From Hemileia vastatrix (Eukaryota > Basidiomycota > Pucciniomycetes > Pucciniales > Zaghouaniaceae): a DNA stretch of 64,000 bases. Where the stretch lies: the NCBI GenBank assembly GCA_030280995.1, contig JASXTE010000017.1, positions 4,608,501 through 4,672,500 on the forward strand, in the 5' to 3' direction. A program made the translations under genes and the position numbers. The notes under the pieces were generated by a model. It was given only the letters and a program-made list of their open reading frames with translations. It ran no database searches and was not told where the DNA came from. This document shows positions 50,685-62,809 of the stretch, one piece after another (positions within the stretch are counted from its first letter, which is position 1; each line of letters starts with the position of its first letter).

Positions 50685-53600
50685 ATGTGTGACAACAATG
50701 ACATTGTAAGTAATAAGGCAAAACCTTATAACTTAAGACCTAGAGCTGAAAGACCTATTACAGGACATTCAAATGGAGGGCCAGGACTCTCTTATAATCA
50801 ACAACACTCCGCCAATGTCTCTGGAGGAAAGGGAAAAGCTTCTAAAGCAGGTTTCAATAAAGAAGTCAAAAAATACATTACAAGAACAAGTTCACTCCCT
50901 ATCCACCCTAATGAACACCTTGACAATAAGAGTCAACAACATAGTGGACCAGATCAACAATCTGGAAAAGAGAGCAGCTCAAGGTTTCATAGAAGTCAAC
51001 CAAGCTCTAGTGGACATAAAGACTCAACCACCAACAGTGGCATCCAACAATTCCATAGCAACACCTCCAGCCCAAGAGGAGGACCAAAAAATTACAGTAA
51101 GCAAATGGAAATGGGATTGGTACGCCCAAAATTACAACAAATCCTCCTCAACAAGGATCCAGCAGTCACCCTTACAGGGGAAAGCCAAGGAGAGGCAGGG
51201 GAAATGGAGTAAGACCTTGGTGAGTCATCCAACTTCTTATGAACAATAACTTCAACCTAAAAATGAACTACTTATAGGTAATGAGATTGATAAGGAAATA
51301 TTGGATATAATTGATAATGATTTAAAGGATTATTCATTTGAAAAAAATATGTTAAACTTGTCTTTGCACAAAGACAATGTAGATAGTTTTATTGATCACC
51401 AGGATAATGCTATTAAAATGGAATCAAATGATGAGTCTTCTGAGTTGGAAACAGAAAAAATAGAATATTTTTTAAAAGAAAATCCAATGGAATCAAAGAT
51501 AATAAGTAAATTATCATTGAGAATTGAAACACTGGAAGAGTTCTCAAAAGAGTCAAACAATAATACAGAAAAGGTATTATTACAGCTAACACAATCATTG
51601 AGTGCAATGGCCAATAGATTAAAGATTATTGAAAATTCAAATAATGAATTAGTAAATGAGAATAAGGGCTTAAAATCTGAGATTAGAGATTTAGAAAATA
51701 AATTAGAACACTCTCAGAATATTATGGCTACCATTGAGGGACGTGTTAAATTATCTTTTTCAAATGTAAATGACACCCTAACTCATGTACCAGTAATACA
51801 GGATAGTTTACAAAGAGTGGAAATAGAAGTAGCAAACATATTGAAAAATACTGAAAGAAAAAAAATAACACTTCTTATGTAGCAAGAGTACCTGTTTTCA
51901 TGAAACATGCAAATGAAACACCAATGATGGAACATGAACATAGTATCATGGGCTCTGAGAATAATAAATCAGTGAAAGATGAAATACATGATCATCTTTC
52001 TAAAGTAAGTGAATTACTCAATATTCCTCAGGTTAGGGAAGCAAAAACTAGCCAAAAGAACTGGCCTAAGTTAGATCAGTACCCATCTTTTGACGGAGAT
52101 CCAAAATCTGATTGGCAACAATTCATTCAAAGAATTGATAACTTAAAATTTTCATACAAATTACCTGATGAAGAAATTACTTCAAAGTTAATATCTTTAT
52201 TTACAGATGTGGCCTTATTATGGTTTGAATCTGTATTGAGTGAGGGAATTAATTACTCCTGGAATGAATGGAAGGCACTTATTGAAAGGCAATTTGGTGG
52301 CCCAAAATTTAGAATCACTCAACAAAGATTGTATGAAAAGGCCAGATATAATCCAAATGCTGGAGATAAACCTATGGTATTTTTAATGAATTTAATAAAA
52401 ATCATGAAAGCCATGGATCCAAAAATGGATTATGAAGAGTGGAAAGAAAAGATAATATACAAGTTACCTATATCAGTTAGAGACATTATTGTAGCTAGAA
52501 CTGAAACCATCAGAGATACCTCTGGGTTCATTAATATATGTAATAAAATATTATTAAACCACAAATATGAAACCAAGTATATTAATTACAGACAAAGTGT
52601 TGATGTGGTAAAACCTACTACAAGTAAATTACCAGTGGAGAAGAAAAAACCTTCAGCTCCCCTTGTCCCTAAAAGACAAGAGAATAACACTTGTTATAAA
52701 TGTAATGAACCTTGGATTAAAGGTCACACGTGTAAGAAAAGAATAAATGTTATTGAAACCTCCCAGAATTCTGAACCAAGTAATCATGAAGATGAAAATA
52801 TGGAATCCAGTGAGGATTGTAAAAGTAACATATCTTACAGTGATGATGAGAATGAGATATTTGTATTAGAACAGGATATAATGTTCCTGAATGATGATAT
52901 ACCTCATACAGATACATCTTTAACTTCCATTGAAGAAGCTGAAATAATTAAAGATGTATCTCATGATACTTACAAAATAACACCTATCAGAGCACCTGTT
53001 ATTATATGTGGAAGAGAAATGAATGCCATTCTTGACACTGGGGCTGCAGGTAGTGTAGTTTCTATTAATACATTAATGAAACTTGACAGTAAGTATAAGG
53101 AAAAACTAGAACCTGTTCAGGCAAAGAACTGGAGGGGTTTTGGTTCAATATTAAATCCGATTAGCAAATACAAAACTGCTGTATTCTTTAAATATAATAA
53201 TGGATATGTAAGAGCAGTTTGTGAATTTGTAGTAATGGATAATAATAATTGTAGTGATTGGTTTATTATTGGAAATGATTTATTGACAAAATTTGGAATT
53301 AAACTAGATCCTGCAAACAGTTTTTTCACCATAGGAGTGAATGGTAAGAGAAAATTCAAGATATGTTCTGAAAATTCAGTGTATGCCATTTCTCCTAGAG
53401 AAGAACAACTACAAGGTGGAAGAGCCACCAATGAAGTGGGTGAATTGGAAAATGAAATCCAAAAGGCCTCTTTCAGTCCTCAACTCTCAAAAATTGAAGA
53501 AGAAAATATTTTGAGATTGATCAAATCATATCCTATGGCATTTGCTCATGGTTCAAATGAATTAGGATTGGTCAAAGACCATGAGATGAAAATCTCTCTA

Positions 53601-56531
53601 AGCTGTGATTTGGATAATATTCCTGGCAGCCTAAAAAAGAAACCTTAACCAGCATCTCCTGAAAAAAGGAAAGATATTGAAGACAATATAAAAATGTTGT
53701 TGGAAATGGGTATTGTTGAAAAGGTGGACACAACACCTAAGTATTGTGTCATTTCACCAGTATTGATCTCTTATGAAAAAGATAAGGCAAGATTATGCGG
53801 TGATTATAGAGCTCTGAATACATACACAGTAGATGATATTTACCCTCTACCAAGGATAGCTTCTATCCATGCTACTTTACAAGGAGCAAAATATATTTCC
53901 TGTCTGGATGGAAACAAAGGTTACCACCAGATTCCTGTGGAAAGAATTTCTCAAAATTACTTATTAATAACCACACATATGGGTATATATAAGTATGTGA
54001 GAATGCCATTTGGCCCAAAGAATGCGCCTTCAGTCTTCCAAAAATTGATGGATAGTGTTTTTCATCAGGAAATGGTTGAAGGATGGCTATTGGTCTATAT
54101 TGATGACATCATAGTGTTTTCAAAAACATATGATGAACATTTAAGTCACCTGAAAATAGTCTTTCAAAGAGTGGATGAAATTAATATGACAATTGTATTA
54201 AAGAAATGTAAATTTTGATTTCAATCTTTGAAAGTACTTGGACATGTTGTATCTGGATTACAAATTTGTGTTGATCAGAATAAGGTGGCAGCAATAAAAA
54301 ACATTGGTATACCTAAGAATGTAAAAGAAATTCAAAGTTTTTTAGGTATGTGTGGATATTATAGACAATATCTAAAAAATTACCAATCTTTTGCAGCCCC
54401 TTTGACAACATTAATCAGGAAAAATAAAGCTTTCATTTGGAATAATGAAAGACAACACGCCTTTAATAAATTAAAGGAATGTTTAATGACAGCTCCAATT
54501 TTGGGACTGCCTGATTTCACCTTACCTTTTATCTTGTACACTGATGCAAGCTTCATAGGTTTAGGTGCTGCTTTACAGCAAAAACAGATAATAAATGGAA
54601 AATTATCTGAAGTAGTTATCTGTTATATATCCAGAACCTTAAGAAAAACTGAATCAAGGTATGGTGCCACACAGTTAGAATGTTTAGCCGTGGTGTGGGC
54701 TTTAGAGAAGCTTCATTACTATCTGGAAGACCAGAAGTTTGAACTTATAACAGATTGCAGTGCAGTAAAATCATTGCTAAACATGAAAACACCTAATAGG
54801 CACATGTTTAGATGGCAACTAGCTGTACAAGAGTACAGAGGAAGAATGACAATCACTCACAGAGCAGGAACATTGCATTCTAATGTGGATTTATTATCTA
54901 GAAGTCCTTTGCCAAATGATGCTGACAACCCAGCTTATGTACCTGAAAATGAGTTTATACATATATTTGGGATTTATATAGTGGATTTAGAAGAAGAATT
55001 TATGCAAACTATATTAGAAAATTATTCATCTGATAAAGATTTGTCTAAACTATCTACCACTCTTAATGATCCAACAAATGCCTCCATGAGTGCATTAATT
55101 AAAACCTTGCCTCCAAAGTATAAAAATGCATTGGAAAAAGGTAAATTATCAATTGAAGATGGATATATATATTACAGAAAAAAGTTACGTAATGTTATAG
55201 TAATACCACCTTCTATGAAAGAGTTAATGTTGAGTACTTGCCATAATGACATCTTAGCTGGTCATTTTGACTTTAACAAAACATTAAACAGAGTTAAAAA
55301 TACATCCTGGTGGATAAACATGAAAGAAGATGTACAAAAATACATTGAAACATGTGACTCTTGTCAGAAATCTAAAAGATTAACTGGTAAGAGAGCTGGG
55401 TTGTTACAACAAATAGAGCAGCCAAAAGCTCCATGGGAAATTATAAACATGGATTTTGTAACTGGCTTTCCATTAGCAGGAAAAGAAAGTTTCAATTCTT
55501 TCTGGGTAATTGTGGATAGATTAACAAAAATGTGTAAGTTTATCCCTACCTATAAAGAGGTATCTGCAAAAGACTTGGCATTATTATGGTGGACTCAGAT
55601 GATGAATACTGCTGGGTTCCCCAAAGCCATAATCTCTGACAGAGATCCTAAATTTACTTCAGAGTTCTGGAAATCCTTGATGGAAGTATCAGGTTGTCAA
55701 TTAAAATTGTCTACAGCACACCATCCACAAACTGATGGGCTGGCTGAGAGAATGATACAAACTCTAGAAGACATGATCAGAAGATATTGTGCCTTTGGAT
55801 TAGACTACAAAGACAATAAGAAATTCACACATGACTGGGTAACATTAATTCTTGGCCTTGAATTTGCTTATAATAGCACAACTCATTCTGTAACAGAGAA
55901 GATACCATTTGAACTCTGGCTGGGATATGTACCAAATACCCCAGTAAATCATTTAAATAAATTACCAAGGTTAGATATACACCCTGGTACTAAATCCTTT
56001 ATTCATATGCAACAAATGTGTAGAAAGAATGCTGAAGAATGCATACAAAAACCATTTGAATATGAATAGAAAAGGTGGGACAAATCTCATAAAGAATTTG
56101 AATTTAAAAAGGGAGATGAAGTCCTCATATCAACACTACATTTTAACTTACAAGGTAATGTTAAATTAAAGGATCCCTTTGTAGGAAGCTTTGTAGTAAA
56201 CAAAATGGTTAGTAATAATGCAGTGGAAGTCATATTATATGCTCCATATGATAGGAAACATCCAGTTTTCCCTATCTCATTATTAAAACCTTACCATGCA
56301 AATGATCCTGACTTATTTCCAAAAAGAAGGGGAAGGCCTAAAAAGCAACCTGAAGAAATTGTGGAAAAAGCAGAGATTGAAAAAATGCTCAAGAAAAGAA
56401 TCCTTACTAAAGAAAAAGGAACTGAGTATTTACTAAGATTTAAAGGGAAATCAAATGAATTTGATAAATGGATACCTGAAAAAGAAATTTCTAATTTATC
56501 CACCCTTCTTAAAAAATTTAAACAGAAATAA
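50685..56531 (+). pseudogene. gag-pol polyprotein of element D (two frameshifts, several stops)
   Basis: ATG at 50685 (MCDNNDIVSN) starts gag. A 1-nt shift before about 51150 moves the frame to that of 51301-51882, and an A-run near 51860 restores it. Later in-frame stops are at 53646-53648 (after KKP), 54216-54218 (after KKCKF) and 56067-56069 (after YE). Domains: gag capsid-like region NQKNWPKLDQYPSFDG-type, knuckle CYKCNEPWIKGHTC, protease ILDTGAAGSVVS, RT with RMPFG and YIDD, RNase H YTDAS, integrase with intact CHNDILAGH...CDSCQK zinc site, SDRDPKFTSEFW and AERMIQ, then the chromodomain-like tail ending 56531. Catalytic motifs are better preserved than in A, but the frame is broken. Confidence 0.93.
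50773..51249 (+). CDS. Embedded +1-frame ORF within gag of element D
   Basis: A 158-codon frame in +1 begins 88 nt after the gag ATG at 50685. It reads MEGQDSL, MSLEEREKLLKQVSIKK, a coiled coil with L/V/I heptads (VNNIVDQINNLEKRA), GF.EVNQAL, VSKWKWDWYAQNY. The first 80 residues align closely with the element A ORF (MEGQ, EE..LLK..IKK, GF..(V/M)NQA). Near 51140 the indel that breaks gag also shifts this ORF: the expected HPYRGKPRR tail is found in the third frame and would end PW-stop at 51221-51223. One indel thus disrupts both overlapping frames. Confidence 0.58.
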   Translation: MEGQDSLIINNTPPMSLEEREKLLKQVSIKKSKNTLQEQVHSLSTLMNTLTIRVNNIVDQINNLEKRAAQGFIEVNQALVDIKTQPPTVASNNSIATPPAQEEDQKITVSKWKWDWYAQNYNKSSSTRIQQSPLQGKAKERQGKWSKTLVSHPTSYEQ

Positions 56532-56710
56532 ATTTCTGTTCAACCAGCTGAGGGGTTAAAAAACCAGTACTCATAATATTTTATTATGTTTTATTTCTTT
56601 AAAGTTTAATCTTTAATGCTACAGAATTATTCTGAATACCTGAAAATTACAAATAAATAAATAAAATGTATCACTTATCATTTTTTTATTGTTTTTTTTG
56701 GGTGGGCTAG
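56532..56710 (+). other. 3' untranslated region and polypurine tract of element D
   Basis: AT-rich DNA ends with a T-run, GGGTGGGCTAG and the 3' LTR at 56711. The polypurine tract is slightly altered compared with GGGTGAGGGAG of E0. Confidence 0.6.
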
Positions 56711-58209
56711 TGTCAGCCTGTATATCCCCAGGACTGAGTAAAAAGTGCTTATAAGTTATGTTAAACACATGAACTATACATGGTAACAATAAATGAGAGT
56801 ACACAAACAGTATACATAAGTAAAATTATGATAATACACATAAAATGCCATTATAACACCTTATATACACGCATATATCCACCTTTTATAAGTCTTATGT
56901 ACTTAATATTAAGTTGGAATATGTTAGGGTAATCTTAAGAACCTTAAGTATAAGGCTACATAATTTTTAAGTACACTTAAAGCTGTTATATTCATTGTTT
57001 TACACAAAAAACAAGAAATGTGCTTTATTTCACTTAAAAGTTGACTATATGCACTATAAAATTGAGAATATCAAAATTGCGCTTTGACAGATCAATTGGG
57101 CTCATTTAGAACTATTGATTTGGCTATTTAAATGCATAAAAATAACACTTTTCAAATTTGGTGTTTTTTATGCCAGAAATGGCTTCTGTGTACTGGCTAC
57201 ATACTGCCTGCTTTTTTCCCGTGTGAATAGCTTCATTTTTAGCAAAGTTAGCTTTTTCACACTATAATTACCCCACATTCTACGCCCACTGTGGGGAAAC
57301 ACACTAAAATAGGCGACTGGTGCTTATTTAGTGTCCTAGCTTAATTAATAATGCATTGACCTTGTTTATATGCACTAATTTCATTAATAACCTCACTCTT
57401 GGCACCTTATTTCATCACCACGCTTAAATTCGCCTAATTTTAGTCAAGGATTTACCCGTGCAAGCGCCTGCCAAGGACTGCATGTAGTTACCCCACATCT
57501 CACGCCCTTTTTTAAGTTTTTGGGTGGTTTCTCAGTCAATTTTGGTTATTTTTGAATGGGAATTTCATGTAGTATAATGTCAGGATTAGCCCCTCCATTT
57601 CTACTGTAGATCCCCCTTATTATTAAGCTATAATTAACCTTAAAAAGTCTCCTTTAACCTTGTTATAATATTGTTTTCCACGCATATACTCTCTTTTTGT
57701 CTTTTCTTTAATTTTGATGGATCTCCCTTATTATTAATAGGATTTTAGTGGTTGTTGTTTGTTTAATTATGTTATTGGTCACTAGGGGCGTTGATGGAGA
57801 GGTCTATTACTTGTTTGAAGGCGTCATTAGCATTGTATTGGATGGTACATCAAGATGTTTATTGGGAAACTTAGTGTGTATAAAAGGAGGGGTTTTTTGG
57901 TCTTGTTTTCTGCATTCTTTATCATTTACAATTTACCAATATAACCAAATAAATTACAATACATATAAATTAGTACTTTTATAAGACTTTTGAATAGTAT
58001 CTGAATTATAAAATCTATTTTTCTACCAACTACAAAGAGTGTAAGCCATATATAAAAATAGTGAGAGTTATATTACTGAGACCTTTAATTTTTATTATAT
58101 TACTACTTATTGGATTTAGATTACAGTATTCATATAGGAACATTAAAATCTTCTAGACAACTGACCATTCAAGCTAGTTCACGACCTTGTACTTGACCTT
58201 AGCCTGACA
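56711..58209 (+). repeat. 3' LTR of element D
   Basis: This 1499-bp LTR is the partner of 48594-50092, with about 21 differences by eye. Confidence 0.93.
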
Positions 58210-58210
58210 C

Positions 58211-58555
58211 ATTTATTGTGGAATAATTAGTCAAAATAATGTATTGGAAATTATATCTTATTCTTCTAATGATAGAAAACATCCTGTTTATTTAATTTAA
58301 CTATCAAAGCCTTATAAATTTAATGAATATTTTCTTCAAAAGAGTAAAAGGGCACAATGATTCTCCTTAATAAGCAAATGATAATTCTTAAATTGAGAAA
58401 AATTTAGTAGAAAAAAGTCTAACTAAAAAAAGGTACTTAGTGTTTATTAAGATATAAATGAAAATTCACTGAATTTAACAAATGGATACCTGAAAATAGA
58501 CAACAATTTTACTTTGCACTTCTTGAAAATTTAAAAAGAGAAATATAAAAAAAAT
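58211..58555 (+). pseudogene. Old Ty3 polyprotein 3' relic
   Basis: Degenerate reading contains FIVE, NNVLEIISYSSNDRKHPV, KPYKFNEYFLQKSKR and LTKKKYLVF, matching GPFVVKKM, DRKHPVFPISLLKPY and the chromodomain-like tail of elements A-D. Many stops are present. It directly abuts the right LTR of element D. Confidence 0.6.
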
Positions 58556-60990
58556 TTATTTTTTAAGATGAGGAAATTTCAATCAGTATTTATAATGAAT
58601 TAAGATAAAATAAAATTTTATCTCTTATTTCATTTATTTTGTCTTACCTACTATCTCAATTAAGGAAATAAAATAGAAGAATTAAAAAGATGCACACAAA
58701 TGTACATGGTACTTAAAACTCTGGGGTGATAATCAAAGAGTAAGAATATAAAATATGAAGATGACATGAGTAAAAAACTTGGAGTGAGAATAAGAAAGGG
58801 TGCTCAACTGATTTTTTTCACTGAAAAATATCTTCTAAAATTATTTTTAATCTTAAAATTTTATACTTTATAGTTTTTCTTTCTAAATTTTTCAATTTTT
58901 TCTCTTTTTTTCTCATTCCATCAAACTTATTTAGTTCTACATACTTGAGTGCTTACTAATATTAATTAATTTCACCACAAAATAGGGGTAGCAGATCTGC
59001 TAACAAGTCTGAAACTTTGAACTCTAATTCATATCTGTTGGCTTGTCCAGTTTGTGAGTATATAAATTTCAGAAGTCTTAAGATGATGATAAGAATATAA
59101 TGTAGAATTTTCTGATTAAGAATAATTGAGTGGTAAATCTATAATAAAATTTATCATTAATTTCTTCACATTGAACAGTTAGTAATTTCAAATAAATGAT
59201 TAAATATAGATAAATTATTTGTATTATTGATTTAAAACTATTTTATATAATTTAATAAATTTAAATAAGTAAGAAATATTATTCTAAAAAACAAAAAGGA
59301 AACACCTTTTATGAAAAAATGTAATACAATGATGTAGAAAGACTCTTAAAGCTGCCTTGCTGCAAGCAGAATCCAAGGGAGTTGGATAAGCCAAAGAAAT
59401 CCTGTCAATTTAAGTTAATAAAGAGCTCGCAATTAACTAAGCTAAAACCTCTACTTGATATAAAATGACAAATAAAATATTTAATATTAATGGTGTTGAG
59501 ATGTAGAACCAGAGCTCTATGTAATGAGGGAAAGAATTACAACGGTGAAGCTGTATTCAGAAAATTTATTTAAAAATTTGTAAAATATTTTTTTATGAAG
59601 CTTTTATTTTTATTGGAATTAGTTATTGTAATCATGTTCCTGAAGTTGAGACCTTTTTAATTTCATCCTATATGAATATATTTATCAGTTGCTGAGCCAA
59701 ATTTAAAATATATGATGTAAAAGTGATATATTTATAAGTGTATTACAATTTTATAATTTGTTATGTAAAATAATAATGATGGTTGTTAATATGTGATGAT
59801 TTTGTTGATGGTTAAGATGTATGTATCATCTATGATGTTGTTAAGATACAAGATATCAGCTACTTTTCTAATTTTGAGTCTACAGGCTTTATATGCATAG
59901 TATGTCAAATGCTTCATCCTCCCAGCCAGAGCATCATGGAGATTTCCAGAGTTAGTACAGAGCTTGTGAAGAATTCTGTACTCAATTATAACTTTAATAA
60001 ACTAATAAAATATCTAGAAAAATTAAAGATGATAGAGCTACTTCTCCTTTATAATCCCACAAAATTTATTTTGTCTACACAGCCCTATTCATCTAGTAAA
60101 AAATTATTTAAGTAAATTATAAAAAATTAAAAAATTATTAAAAAATACTTTATAAAATTATTAAAAAAGAAGAAAAATAGTAAAAATTTCCCAAAATTTC
60201 CTTAAGGTTCTTGATACTCCTTACTTTAATTTCCATACACTTTTATGCCTATACTTGCATTTTCTCACCTTTAATTAATTGTTTAATTTTGACTCCTAAA
60301 ATTAACCCTTTTTAACCCTTTTAAATACTCATTACTTTAAATATGAACCATTATAAAATAAGATTGTCTTTTCAAATCTCAATAATTAGCTCCAATATAC
60401 CCTCTTTAAATAAACCTTAGTGCTGTACTAATCTTTAGATTGCCACATCCTCCCTCCAATGAAGAATGTCTCCATTCTTTAAATTTGCATAATTGATCAA
60501 ACACACATTCATCCCATATTCATCCTCTTTTACCATCTACTCCATCTTCTCATGAAAACTTTTCACATCATTTTATATTCAATATCATCTTCAAAATTTC
60601 ATCAAAAGCCTTTGCCTTCCTATGTGAACTTTTTACCAAATACCAGGTACCTTGTCTGATTCCTAACCCTGGTCCTCCTGGAAGAACCAGCTTTGATCTT
60701 TGAAGGCTTAATTAAATCAAGTGAGATCATCCAATTATTCCTTCCAGAACTAACATCTATACTGGACCAGCTTCCCTTCCTGATCCAACAATAACTAAAA
60801 AAAGACTATCCAAAATTCAAACCTATTTTTAAAAAATAAAGGCCAAAACAGCTTCCTCTTCTAAAAATACTAATGTTGAGCTTCCTCTGCCTTCTCAAAA
60901 TCCTAATACTATTATACCAGTATCACCCTTTGGCATTGCTAAGACTTTATTTCCTGGCTCAAAAAGTTAGTCCTTTCACTGAAAAAAATT
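58556..60990. other. Intergenic AT-rich DNA, no gene recognised
   Basis: Long AT-rich stretch. A Pro/Ser-rich reading near 60640-60960 (NPGPPGRTSFDL, ELPLPSQNPNTIIPVSPFG) is broken by stops and could be a relic of an unknown coding sequence. Nothing else is supported. Confidence 0.45.
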
Positions 60991-61170
60991 AAGTGACACC
61001 TGCTAGCAGGTGCCTATCCCTATATTCAGTTTTGATTTAAGAGTAAATTTGATTTGATGTTGCGCAAGCTAGTGTTATCATTGTTCAGTGCACAGTCTTT
61101 CCAGAAGAATTATATCTGAGCTTAAATTGAGTCAAGTCAAAGATAGGGATTGGCACCTTCTATCAGTTTT
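60991..61170. repeat. Small inverted-repeat element (MITE-like)
   Basis: A perfect 16-bp palindrome CACCTGCTAGCAGGTG (60997-61012) is followed by GGTGCCTATCCCTAT. About 130 bp on comes the inverted match GATAGGGATTGGCACC. Possibly a short non-autonomous TIR element. Confidence 0.4.
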
Positions 61171-61857
61171 TCATGTCTTTGTTCTGGTGTTTATTTTAAT
61201 TTTAATAAGCCTCCTACTAATTACAAATCCAACTACTATCACTTCCAACTTCTAATTTTCCCCTAAGCTTTTAAAATCACCAATACAGATGAAGCTGGCC
61301 AGATGCAGCATGATTAAATTAATCACTATCCTTAGATTAATAGATATCTCTTTCTTGACTTTTGTGATGAAATGAAGCATAAATTTCTAACTTATTTTCA
61401 GGAAACCCCTGCTAATAATACTGAAGATTTGATGAAGAGAAGAATTTTAATGCAAAGTTTTGATAATGATGTTGAAATATTCCAAAGAGATTACTTATTT
61501 TGATTGTCTTCTCTTCTTTTAAAACTTAATTCTTTAATTTTTTTGGTGCTGATAACTGTTTTTTTCTGGTTGAATTTAATTATTTTTAAATTGAATTTAA
61601 ATTGTCATATTTGAAATAAATATTTAATAACTGTATTTGCCTTGTGATGATTCCACTACTGAGAGAAAGGTTTGAATCCCTTCAGACTTTCCTTTACCAG
61701 TCTCTACCTTTTTCACAGCATGAGAGAGTGGGGCTCCCTAATGAGCCAAATACTTTTGATTTGATTCCCATTGGGCTTCACCCTGAGACAAAAACCATGA
61801 TTCCATTCTTGCCATAAGGTCCTCCAAGCTTAAACTAAAACAGTGAGAAAAAAGAGT

Positions 61858-61875
61858 GCACTAGACGTCTAGTGC
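61858..61875. other. Perfect 18-bp palindrome followed by a T-run
   Basis: GCACTAGACGTCTAGTGC is a perfect palindrome directly followed by eight T. No neighbouring gene gives it a role. Confidence 0.5.
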
Positions 61876-62083
61876 TTTTTTTTGCTTCCTAAAATGATTC
61901 TAATGAGGACTCCAGTAGTTATTCCCTTTATGTACTGCCTCACCTAACTTTCATTTATCTCTCACCTCCACTTTCTATTTTCTCTCTCTTCTCCTGAGAC
62001 ATTACCTCCTTTTTCCCAATCTAATATTTTCTTATTTCTCCTCTCTTTTCCATTTTTTATATCTCAATTTTCCACTGTTATCC

Positions 62084-62230
62084 TTCCCTTCCACTTTCTA
62101 TCATTATATTTCACTTTAACTATCCCTTATTATCTTCCCCTTCCACTTTCTATTGTTATATTTCCCTTCCACTTTCTATTGTTATATTTCCCTTCCACTA
62201 TCTATTGTTATATGTCCCTTCCACTTTCTC
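62084..62230. repeat. Minisatellite, about 26-bp unit
   Basis: The unit TTCCACTTTCTATTGTTATAT followed by TTCCC repeats about four times with small changes. It lies inside a pyrimidine-rich stretch. Confidence 0.75.
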
Positions 62231-62809
62231 TAATTCTCCACTGAACTTCACAAATGTTTCAATTACTTCTAGAATAATGAGGGGCAACGCACATCTTCCA
62301 AGTTGCTTCTGAATAGTCTAGAGGCACTGAAAAACAGGTTATTGAAGCAGTGAAGAGTTTCTATGTGCATACCAAAGAAAGAAGCAGAATTAGACAAAAA
62401 GAAAATGTAAGAGCTAAGTGTTGCAGTAATATATGTAATGACAGTTGCTCACAATAATGGTGAATTGAAAAACTGGATTTGAAGCTGGTGTAAAGGAGAA
62501 TAAGGCTCAAAAAATATCAGCTTCACTTAAGACTCTACTGTGTTAGCTTAGTGGTGGAAGCTATACTCAGTATTTTTCTCACTGCTTGTCCAAATTTTTT
62601 TCCCCCAATACTATACTCAAAGTGAAAATTTGTGAAGGAGGATGAATGATTATGCTTTCCAGTCTTAATTATGCAATATAAATATCAATATTGAATATCC
62701 TCTTTTTTTGATCCTGTTGATATAATCTTTTCAGCAACAAATTAAGAATTAAGTAGGCACAGCTTTGTCATTTCAATAGATAGATAATTCTATATTATTG
62801 GTTAAAATT
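62231..62809. other. Spacer before the satellite, no feature seen
   Basis: No gene-like, structured or repeated signal was recognised. Confidence 0.5.

Larger units (their letters stand above)
48594..58209 (+). mobile_element. Ty3/gypsy element D (chromovirus), full-length, no matching target duplication
   Basis: The 9616-bp element has two 1499-bp LTRs that differ at about 21 sites by eye. Order is primer-binding site, leader of about 0.6 kb, gag-pol with breaks, polypurine tract. The 5 bases before the left LTR are CAAAC and those after the right LTR are CATTT, unlike the perfect duplications at the other five complete insertions. Left flank is gene unit III and right flank is an old Ty3 relic, so the locus has probably been rearranged. 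Confidence 0.93.

Noticed and set aside
61665..61690. B-box-like GGTTTGAATCC
   Set aside because: The T-arm pairs partly, but no A box, anticodon arm or acceptor stem is found.
61858..61883. Palindrome plus T-run as a transcription terminator
   Set aside because: Hairpin and T-run terminators are bacterial, and no transcribed unit is seen next to it in this eukaryotic DNA.
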